Of a stretch of DNA of 14,668 nt, positions 8,660 through 14,668 are shown piece by piece. Source of the stretch: Actinomycetota bacterium (GTDB lineage Bacteria > Actinomycetota > Acidimicrobiia > Acidimicrobiales > JAFATL01); assembly GCA_019243975.1 (NCBI GenBank), contig JAFATL010000668.1, positions 1-14,668 of the forward strand, in the 5' to 3' direction. The position numbers and the translations under genes were made by a program. The stretch's first letter is position 1. The number at the start of each line of letters is the position of its first letter. Below the pieces are notes generated by a model that worked only from the letters and a program-made list of their open reading frames with translations, did not search any database and was not told the origin of the DNA.

Positions 8660-9865
8660 CTACGCGATCGCGGCGTTGACGCCGGACCAGAAGTCTTGGA
8701 ACACGGCGGGCGGTTCGGGCGAGGTCATGGCCCGCTGGGTGAGCAGGATGCCGGTGACGCCGTTCTCGGGGTTGGTCCGCCACACGGTGCCCGAGCCGCC
8801 GTTCCAGCCGAACCCGACCGGCAGGGGCAGACCGGCCTGGTCGGCTGCGGGCGCCGCCATGCCGAGGCCCCATCCGCCCCCTTCGAGGAACGGCACGGCC
8901 GCCGCATCGCGCTGCGGGGCCGTGAGGCGATCCGTCGTCATCAACTGCACCGATTGCTCCGACAGCACGCGCCCGCCGCTCGACATCCCCCCCGCCAGCA
9001 GCATCGACACGAAGGCCCAGTAGTCGTCGATGGTCGACACGAGCATGCCGCTGGCATCGGGGAACGACGGCCTCTGCGCCCACCAGCTGTCGGCGCGCGT
9101 CTCGATCACCGACATCTCACCGGTCTCCGGATCCGGCGAGTAGTAGGTGGGCAGGCGGTGCACCTGATCGGCCGGCACGGTGAAGCCGGTGTCGGGCATG
9201 CCGACGGGCTCGAACACGCGCTCGCGCAGCACGGTCTGTAGGTCCTTGCCGGTGGCGCGCGCCAGGAGCACGCCCAGCACCTGCGAGCCGGTGTTGTACA
9301 TCCACACCTCGCCGGGCTGGTGCACGAGCGGGAGCGAACCGAGTCCGGCCATCCACTCGTCGACGTTCATCGACGTCGGCGGCCACGGAGGCCCGCCCAT
9401 GCTCTTGAGGTCGAGCGCCGCCTCGGCCCGCTGGATCGGCGTGCTCATCGGCATGGCCACCACGATGCCGATCCCCATGCGGAAGCTGAGGAGGTCCTCC
9501 ACGGTGATCGACCGCGTCGCTGGCACCGTGTCGTCCAGCTCGGCATCGACGGCGCGCAGCACCCGTCGGTTCGCGAGTTCGGGCAGCAGGTCGTCGACGG
9601 GCCGATCGAGCTGCAACGTGCCGTCGTCGACCAACGCCATGGTCGCCGCCGCCGTGATCGGCTTGCTCAGTGACGCGATGCGAAAGATCGCATCTCGCTG
9701 AAGGGGCGCCGTCTCGTCGAGCGCCGTGGTGCCCAGCACATCGACGTGCACGTCGTCGCCGATGGCGACCAGGGTGATCAGCCCAGGGACCTGACCCGAC
9801 TCGACGTGAGCGGCCATCAGCTCGTGCAGCTTGTGCAGGCCGCCGGGGGACAGAGATGTCGTCAT
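8660..9865 (-). CDS. Beta-lactamase-fold serine hydrolase (class C/EstB-like)
   Basis: Penicillin-binding-protein/beta-lactamase fold hydrolase, 401 aa, most likely an esterase or peptidase rather than a true antibiotic beta-lactamase. Motif 1 is S65-L-S-K68 in FRIASLSKPIT. Motif 2 reads MYNTGSQVLG (Y190-N191-T192), one residue shifted from the usual YxN. A third-motif candidate is GWNGGSGT near the C-terminus. LVHQPGEVW before motif 2 and GGRVLSEQSVQLM are common in this family. No signal peptide is seen (MTTSLSPGGLHKLHELMAAH), so it is probably cytoplasmic. It is read last in the SRPBCC-ArsR-hydrolase group, 30 bases after the ArsR stop, but a TAACGT box before its ATG could give it its own promoter. 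Family is firm, substrate unknown. Confidence 0.9.
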   Translation of the reverse strand: MTTSLSPGGLHKLHELMAAHVESGQVPGLITLVAIGDDVHVDVLGTTALDETAPLQRDAIFRIASLSKPITAAATMALVDDGTLQLDRPVDDLLPELANRRVLRAVDAELDDTVPATRSITVEDLLSFRMGIGIVVAMPMSTPIQRAEAALDLKSMGGPPWPPTSMNVDEWMAGLGSLPLVHQPGEVWMYNTGSQVLGVLLARATGKDLQTVLRERVFEPVGMPDTGFTVPADQVHRLPTYYSPDPETGEMSVIETRADSWWAQRPSFPDASGMLVSTIDDYWAFVSMLLAGGMSSGGRVLSEQSVQLMTTDRLTAPQRDAAAVPFLEGGGWGLGMAAPAADQAGLPLPVGFGWNGGSGTVWRTNPENGVTGILLTQRAMTSPEPPAVFQDFWSGVNAAIA

Positions 9866-9875
9866 GGGAGTACAG

Positions 9876-9881
9876 ACGTTA
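9876..9881 (-). promoter_or_regulatory. Candidate -10 box (TAACGT) of the serine hydrolase gene
   Basis: On the minus strand TAACGT lies 10 bases before the hydrolase ATG (9865) in the 30-base gap after arsR; no Shine-Dalgarno is seen there. A leaderless or near-leaderless start is plausible but not proven. Confidence 0.3.
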
Positions 9882-9895
9882 CGAGACGGCGGAAC

Positions 9896-10216
9896 TCATC
9901 CCTTGGGCTTCAGGTGCTTGGCCAGAGCGGCCAGCCGACGGTCCCATCCGGCCCCGATCTCGACCATCCACGCCATGGCGTCCTCGAGCGGGGCAGGCGT
10001 GAGCTCATACCGCAGCTCCCGTCCCAACCGGGTGCCGGTGACCAACCCCGCCTCCTCCAGCAGGCCGAGGTGCTTGGCCACGGCCTGGCGGCTGATCGGG
10101 AACCGGGCCGCCAACTGGGTCGCCGACGCCGCGCCTTGGCGCGCCAACGACTCGACCACGGCGCGCCGGGTCGGGTCGGCCAGCGCCGCGAACAGCGCGT
10201 CGACGGGCTCCGTCAT
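9896..10216 (-). CDS. ArsR-family winged-helix transcriptional regulator
   Basis: DNA-binding repressor-type protein, 106 aa. The winged-helix region is clear: LFAALADPTRRAVVESLAR (helices 1-2), ATQLAARFPISRQAVAKHL (helix-turn-helix, about residues 32-50) and LLEEAGLVTGTRLGRELRYE (wing, about 51-70). The metal-binding ELCVC motif of ArsR/SmtB metal sensors is absent and there is no cysteine at all, so it is not a thiol-based arsenic or cadmium sensor. ArsR proteins of this kind are typically co-encoded with an SRPBCC/AHSA1 protein, exactly as here (SRPBCC gene 13 bases upstream). The end LAALAKHLKPKG is also typical. Its likely targets are the two palindromes at 10594-10609 and 10635-10650. 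Confidence 0.92.
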   Translation of the reverse strand: MTEPVDALFAALADPTRRAVVESLARQGAASATQLAARFPISRQAVAKHLGLLEEAGLVTGTRLGRELRYELTPAPLEDAMAWMVEIGAGWDRRLAALAKHLKPKG

Positions 10217-10229
10217 CGGGCTGTTGGCA

Positions 10230-10613
10230 TCAAGCGAAGACGCGGTGCTGCATGCGGGCTTGTAGCCGGCCGATCTGCGCTTCCATCACCGCCGGGCGCG
10301 ACTCGATCACGGTGAGGTGGGTGCCCTCGTCGACCTCCTCGAGGTCGAACTCGACGCGGCTGGCGTCGCGCCGGCCGTCGGTGGGCGACCACCAGTCGAA
10401 CGACAGGTGCCGCCCCGGCTGCGCCTCGCGGACGGCACCGATGCGCACCTCGCCGTCGTCGCCGCGATAGCGGGTGACGCCGCCGGGCGTGGGGTCGATC
10501 TCGAGGTCGCCGCCGAACCAGGCCGCCAGCTGACCGGGGTCTGTCAGCGCTTCCCACACCTCGTCCGGGGGCGCCGGCAGCGTCACCTCACGTGCAACCT
10601 CTGAGTTGCGCAT
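10230..10613 (-). CDS. SRPBCC (AHSA1/START-like) domain protein
   Basis: Small ligand-cavity protein of 127 aa, one SRPBCC domain. Seen: REVTLPAPPDEVWEALTDP at the N-terminus, LAAWFGGDLEIDPTPGG, RHLSFDWW and VEFDLEEVDEGTHLTVIE, all in normal order for the AHSA1-type family found beside ArsR regulators. The ligand is unknown; a co-regulator or hydrophobic-ligand role is only a family inference. Two adjacent ATG codons (10616 and 10613) follow a strong GGAGG; the second has the better spacing (7 bases) and is used here, the first would add one Met. It is the first gene of a minus-strand group with arsR, and its first codons contain one of the candidate operators, so self-repression by ArsR is likely. 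Confidence 0.85.
   Translation of the reverse strand: MRNSEVAREVTLPAPPDEVWEALTDPGQLAAWFGGDLEIDPTPGGVTRYRGDDGEVRIGAVREAQPGRHLSFDWWSPTDGRRDASRVEFDLEEVDEGTHLTVIESRPAVMEAQIGRLQARMQHRVFA
10594..10609. promoter_or_regulatory. Candidate ArsR operator A (GCAACC-N4-AGTTGC)
   Basis: A 16-bp imperfect palindrome (5 of 6 positions in each half match) lying within codons 2-7 of the SRPBCC gene and overlapping the proposed -35 box of clpP. It has the same half-site pattern as site B, whose centre is 41 bp away, close to four helical turns. Adjacent to an arsR gene, this is the natural candidate operator. Confidence 0.55.
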
Positions 10614-10634
10614 CATCCGACCTCCGATTAACCT
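10606..10634 (+). promoter_or_regulatory. Candidate clpP promoter (-35 TTGCGC, 17 bp, -10 TAACCT)
   Basis: TTGCGC (10606-10611) and TAACCT (10629-10634) are 17 bp apart, good spacing for a housekeeping promoter. Transcription would start near 10641, leaving about 30 bases of leader with AGGAG (10661-10665) before the clpP ATG. The -35 overlaps operator A and the start point falls in operator B, so an ArsR protein bound there would be expected to block it. Confidence 0.4.
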
Positions 10635-10650
10635 GCAATCACTTGGTTGC
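10635..10650. promoter_or_regulatory. Candidate ArsR operator B (GCAATC-N4-GGTTGC)
   Basis: Second 16-bp imperfect palindrome of the form GCAAyC-N4-rGTTGC, extended by one more base pair on each side (T10634/A10651). It lies in the intergenic region between the divergent SRPBCC and clpP genes, over the predicted start points of both. Confidence 0.55.
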
Positions 10651-10656
10651 ACGTTA
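10651..10656 (-). promoter_or_regulatory. Candidate -10 box (TAACGT) of the SRPBCC-arsR genes
   Basis: On the minus strand TAACGT at 10656-10651 would start transcription near 10644, inside operator B, with a leader of about 30 bases carrying GGAGG before the SRPBCC ATG. No convincing -35 is seen. Weak call supported by symmetry with the clpP promoter. Confidence 0.3.
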
Positions 10657-10671
10657 CCAGAGGAGCGAAAC

Positions 10672-11304
10672 ATGGCAGAGGGCTACCTCGTCCCCACGGT
10701 GTTGGAGCAGAGCGAGCGGGGCGAGCGCGCCTTTGACCTGTACTCGCGGTTGCTCAAGGACCGCATCGTGATCCTGGGCACCCAGATCGACGACACGGTG
10801 GCGACGCTCGTCAGCGCCCAGCTGCTGCACCTGGCGGCCGAAGACCCCGACAAGGACATCTCGCTCTACGTCAACAGCCCTGGTGGTTCGGTGACGTCGA
10901 CCTTCGCCATCTACGACACCATGCAGTTCATCTCGCCGGACGTGTCGACGGTGTGCATGGGCATGGCCGCATCCGGCGCTGCCGTCGTGCTGGCGGCGGG
11001 CGCACCCGGCAAGCGGTTTGCCCTGCCCAACTCGCGCATCCTCATCCACCAGCCCCATGGCGGGGCCCAGGGCCAGCAGATCGACATCGAGATCCAGGCC
11101 CGCGAGATGGCGTGGATGCGCAATCGCATGGAGGAGCTGCTGGCCGAGCACACCGGTCAGCCCCTGGAGCGCGTGGCCAAGGACTGCGACCGCGACTACA
11201 TCATGGGCGCCGACGAGGCCGTGGCCTACGGCATGGTCGACCAGGTGATCACCAGGCACCGCCCGGCCCTGGTGACGGCGGAGGCCGCCGCCCTCACCCC
11301 CTGA
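10672..11304 (+). CDS. clpP: ClpP, ATP-dependent Clp protease proteolytic subunit
   Basis: Serine peptidase that forms the barrel chamber of Clp proteases and degrades proteins fed by AAA+ unfoldases. 210 aa, full length. The triad is intact: S101 in GMAASGAA, H126 in LIHQPHGG and D175 in CDRDYIMGA, with spacings matching the E. coli enzyme (25 and 49 residues). SLYVNSPGGSV (64-74) forms the oxyanion-region strand, and the YLVPTVLEQSERGERAFDLY N-terminus is standard. ATG at 10672 follows AGGAG with a 6-base spacer. Unlike the usual actinobacterial clpP1-clpP2 tandem, it stands alone with no clpX or second clpP next to it, so it may be an extra paralogue. It is divergent from the SRPBCC/arsR genes and shares their operator-rich intergenic region. 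Confidence 0.95.
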   Translation: MAEGYLVPTVLEQSERGERAFDLYSRLLKDRIVILGTQIDDTVATLVSAQLLHLAAEDPDKDISLYVNSPGGSVTSTFAIYDTMQFISPDVSTVCMGMAASGAAVVLAAGAPGKRFALPNSRILIHQPHGGAQGQQIDIEIQAREMAWMRNRMEELLAEHTGQPLERVAKDCDRDYIMGADEAVAYGMVDQVITRHRPALVTAEAAALTP

Positions 11305-11351
11305 CTGGGGAAAACCCTGTTCGTCCTCCATACTTATGAGAGGGAGGCTCG

Positions 11352-12325
11352 GTGCAGGGGATGCGCACACAGAGGTTGGTGGCCGCCATCGCGGCGGTTG
11401 TGGTGCTCGGCGGAGCGTGCTCCAGCGGCGGGTCGAACAGGCGCGTCTCCATCCAGCGGCGCGCCACCACCACGACCAGCACGACGGTCGCCTCCACGAC
11501 CGTCACCACCGGGACCCCCACCACCCACGTCACCGCCGCCCCCCTTCCGGGCCTCGGCATCGGCGCCCGAGGACAGGCGGTCGCCGACCTCGAGACCAAG
11601 TTGGCGGCCCTGAAGTACGACCCGGGCAAGGTCGACGGCTACTACGACTCCACCACCGCCTTCGCGGTGACGGCCTTCCAGAAGGTCAGCGGCATGCCGC
11701 GCACGGGCCGCGCCACCGACGACGTGGTCGCCGCCATCATGGCGGCGAGCGAGCCGCCGGCCATGCTGCCCGCCGGTGGCGCCAACCGGGTCGAGGTCGA
11801 CCTCAAGCGCCAGGTGCTGTTCCTGTACCAGAACGGCGGGCTGCTGCGGATCCTGCCGGTGTCGACCGGGTCAGGGAAGCGCTACTGCGTCGACGGCGAC
11901 TGCGCTATTGCCGACACGCCGGGCGGATCGTTCCGGATCGGCTACAAGATCCTCGGGCCGCACAAGAGCAGGCTCGGCGTCCTCTACAACCCCTTGTTCT
12001 TCAACGGCGGTATCGCCATCCACGGCGAGCCGGCGGTGCCGGCCTACCCCGCATCGCACGGGTGCGTCCGCATCCCCATGGCCGACTCGCTGTGGTTCTA
12101 CAACACGGTTGGGCGCGGCACGCCGGTGTACGTGTTGGGCGGCAAGATCGAGCCGGTGCCGTTCAACGAGGCCGCGCCCGACGGCACACCGCCGGCCGTG
12201 ACGTCCCCGCCCACCACGGCGCCGCCGTCGACCACGTCGACGACCGCTGCGCCGCACCCCACCTCGACCGTCGTCCCGCCTGCCAGCACGACCACCAGCA
12301 CCACGGTTACTCCGAAGAAGAACCC

Positions 12326-12329
<4 letters not shown>
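11352..12329 (+). CDS. L,D-transpeptidase lipoprotein (PG-binding + YkuD) with Thr/Pro-rich linkers
   Basis: Cell-envelope enzyme predicted to cross-link peptidoglycan stems or attach them to partners. 325 aa from the GTG. A hydrophobic signal (about 9-20) ends in LGGAC, a plausible though imperfect lipobox with C23. A Thr/Ser-rich linker (39-60) follows, then a peptidoglycan-binding repeat (about 68-130, LGIGARGQAVADLETKL to VTAFQ), then the YkuD catalytic domain (about 145-264) with IHGEPAVPAYPASHGCVRIP (223-242) and catalytic C238/H236. C179 and C184 might form a disulfide. The last 55 or so residues are a disordered Thr/Pro tail. AGGGAGG (11341-11347) is 4 bases from the GTG; ATG at 11361 is an alternative start giving 322 aa. 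Its stop overlaps that of the convergent sufC copy 2. Confidence 0.92.
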
Positions 12330-13113
<784 letters not shown>

Positions 13114-13117
<4 letters not shown>

Positions 13118-13431
13118 CCGATCACCACCTTCACTTCGCCGTCCTCGACGGTGACGTCGTAGGTCGGCACGGCCTTGACCGCGGGCAGCGACTGCGGCTC
13201 GCCGTTGGTCAGGTCGAACGTACTGCCGTGCTTCCAGCACTCGATCTCGCGCTCGTCGGTGAACACGTCGCCCTCGGCCAGCGAGTAGTTCTCGTGGCTG
13301 CACTGGTCGCCGATGGCGTAGAAGTCGTCACCGATGCGGACGAGGGCGATGCGGTAGTCGTCGCCGTCGAACCGGCGCGCCGCGCCCGGCGCCAGCTCGG
13401 CCACCTTGCAGAGGGTGACGGTGCGCGCCAT
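13114..13431 (-). CDS. Rieske-type [2Fe-2S] ferredoxin of the suf operon
   Basis: Small soluble Rieske protein, 105 aa. The cluster ligands are complete: C44-S-H46 (DQCSHENYS) and C65-W-K-H68 (ECWKHGSTFDL), 18 residues between the pairs, as in dioxygenase-type Rieske ferredoxins. No transmembrane helix is seen, so it is cytoplasmic. A Rieske protein between sufD and sufC is the known arrangement in actinobacterial suf operons such as those of Streptomyces; its exact role there is unclear, with electron donation to cluster assembly a reasonable guess. The ATG at 13431 overlaps the sufD stop by one base (TAATG) and its stop overlaps the sufC start (GTGA): three tightly coupled genes. Confidence 0.93.
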
Positions 13432-14668
13432 TACCGCAGCTCCTTGTCGAGCTTCTCGGTGACGGCGGCCCGCAGGAACGGGCGCAGCGCCGGCACGGGC
13501 GTGCGTTCGAGGATGTCGTCGAAGAAGCCGAGGACGATCAGCCGGTCCGCCGCCGTGGGGGGCACACCGCGCGACTCGAGGTAGTAGCGCTGCTCCTCCT
13601 CGACCGGACCCACGGCCGAGGCGTGGCTGCACTTCACGTCGTTCTCCTCGATCTCGAGGTTGGGAACCGAGTCGGCGTGGGCGCCTTCGCTGAGCACCAG
13701 GTTGCGGTTGGTCTGAAAGGCGTTGGTGCCACTTGCGCCCTTGCGCACCCGGATGAGCCCGCTGTACACGCCGCGGGCCTCCCCGCCGACGGCGCCCTTG
13801 AACAGCAGGTCGCTGGTGGTCTTGGGGCCGACGTGGTCCTGCAAGGTGCGGAAGTCGTGCATCTGGTTGCCGTCGCCGAAGTAGACGGCGAGCAACTTGC
13901 TGGTGCCGCCCTGACCCTCGAGACGAGAGTCGGTGCGCACTCGCGCGTAGTCGCCACCCAGCACGACGTTGGCCGCCTGCAGGGTGGCGTCGCGTTGCAC
14001 GGTGCTGGTCTGGTGGGCGATCTGCCACACGCGCGGACCGAGTTGCTGCACGCCCAGGTAGCGGACGTTGGCTGCCTCCCCGACCGATACGTCGACCATC
14101 GGCACGACGAAGCCCTCGATGTCCGGCGATGCCAGGCACTCCACGACCGTCACCTCGGACGCGTCGCCCGCACGCACGATCGTGCGGGGGAACGCCGAGC
14201 CGCCGTCGGCGCCGAACCAGTGGGCGATCACGATCGGCCGCTCGACCGCCACGCCCTTCGGCACCTGCACAACCACCGTGTCGCCGGCGAAGGCGTCGTT
14301 GAGCTCGCCGAACCCGTCGACCTCGCCTTGGTGGGCAAGCAGCTCCTCGGGGTCGTCGAAGGCGGCCAGCTCGCCCACCGCGACGCCCTTGACCTGCAGT
14401 GCGTCGTCGAGGGTCGAGGAGACGATGCGACCGTCACGCACGACGACCAATGCCGCGTGCGCGCCGATGGCCGCGCACACGGGCTCGACCTCGGGGGGCA
14501 GCGCGGTGTCGCCGGCCGGAGCGGTCGCGGTCGCGGTCGGCGCGTAGCGGTCGAGGTCGAGCTCGGCGATGCGGCTGAACCGCCACACCTCCTCCGAGCC
14601 CGTCGGCAGCGGGGTGGACGTGAAGCGTTCGAAGGCGGCCGCCCGCCGGTCGCGCAGCCAGTCCGGCC
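13431..14668 (-). CDS. sufD: SufD, Fe-S cluster assembly scaffold subunit, N-terminus cut by window edge
   Basis: Beta-helix scaffold protein that pairs with SufB and SufC to build Fe-S clusters in the cytoplasm. 411 residues are visible; the start codon lies beyond base 14668, probably by a few dozen codons, since the first visible residues PDWLRDRRAAAFERF are the usual SufD N-terminal helix. Conserved features include EEVWRFSRI, the beta-helical core, FGDGNQMHDFRTLQDHVGPK (SufB/SufD family block) and VKCSHASAVGPV, whose Cys (codon 13629-13631) and His (13623-13625) correspond to the conserved C-terminal Cys/His region. It ends with the typical helical FLRAAVTEKLDKELR. Length and N-terminus favour SufD over SufB; sufB is expected upstream, outside the window. 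Confidence 0.93.
   Translation of the reverse strand, partial: PDWLRDRRAAAFERFTSTPLPTGSEEVWRFSRIAELDLDRYAPTATATAPAGDTALPPEVEPVCAAIGAHAALVVVRDGRIVSSTLDDALQVKGVAVGELAAFDDPEELLAHQGEVDGFGELNDAFAGDTVVVQVPKGVAVERPIVIAHWFGADGGSAFPRTIVRAGDASEVTVVECLASPDIEGFVVPMVDVSVGEAANVRYLGVQQLGPRVWQIAHQTSTVQRDATLQAANVVLGGDYARVRTDSRLEGQGGTSKLLAVYFGDGNQMHDFRTLQDHVGPKTTSDLLFKGAVGGEARGVYSGLIRVRKGASGTNAFQTNRNLVLSEGAHADSVPNLEIEENDVKCSHASAVGPVEEEQRYYLESRGVPPTAADRLIVLGFFDDILERTPVPALRPFLRAAVTEKLDKELR

Noticed and set aside
8660..9865. Serine hydrolase as an antibiotic-resistance AmpC beta-lactamase
   Set aside because: No signal peptide, altered second motif and a metabolic gene context; an esterase or peptidase role is more likely.
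11294..11316. CCCC-TGACT-GGGG-AAAA after clpP as a terminator
   Set aside because: The stem is 4 bp and is followed by A residues rather than T residues on the coding strand.
13118..13303. N-terminal extension of sufC copy 2
   Set aside because: It would read through the Rieske gene in another frame. The GTG at 13117, overlapping the Rieske stop, gives a normal SufC N-terminus.
13432..14139. N-terminal extension of the Rieske protein
   Set aside because: It reads sufD in the wrong frame as an Arg/Gly-rich string; the ATG at 13431 gives a normal-length Rieske ferredoxin.

Overview
This is a high-GC, gene-dense window from what is most likely an actinobacterium, possibly of the Acidimicrobiia type. 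That is an inference from three things: a Rieske protein sits between sufD and sufC, the sulfur-transfer protein is of the SufU type, and several genes have TAnnnT boxes 6-10 bases upstream of the start codon with no Shine-Dalgarno (leaderless-looking starts). No rRNA, tRNA, CRISPR, transposase or integrase is visible, and no gene-free stretch exceeds about 75 bases.

Layout. The left edge (minus strand) holds most of a glycogen debranching enzyme, cut by the window start. Divergent from it runs a plus-strand series: sufC (copy 1), sufS, sufU, a 3-Cys ferredoxin, an NAD(P)H ferredoxin reductase, a short amidase, an isocitrate lyase/PEP mutase superfamily enzyme and, after a 50-bp perfect palindrome, an MFS exporter. 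Next comes a minus-strand group read right to left: SRPBCC (AHSA1-type) protein, ArsR regulator, beta-lactamase-fold serine hydrolase. A lone clpP is divergent from that group, and an L,D-transpeptidase lipoprotein follows clpP on the plus strand. The right edge (minus strand) carries sufD (cut by the window end), a Rieske ferredoxin and a second, divergent sufC, with overlapping start and stop codons.

How it fits together. The main theme is Fe-S cluster assembly. The usual actinobacterial suf order (B-D-Rieske-C-S-U) appears split into two convergent halves about 9 kb apart, each with its own SufC ATPase. SufS and SufU mobilise sulfur; SufC with SufD (and presumably SufB beyond the edge) forms the scaffold. 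The ferredoxin/reductase pair directly behind sufU has no P450 or oxygenase partner in view and could supply electrons to cluster assembly. The genes between the halves look like ordinary accessory metabolism, transport and envelope functions.

Regulatory structure worth checking: two matched 16-bp imperfect palindromes (GCAAyC-N4-rGTTGC), 41 bp apart, lie over the divergent SRPBCC/clpP promoter region and could be the operators of the neighbouring ArsR protein; and the 50-bp perfect palindrome sits directly in front of the MFS gene.
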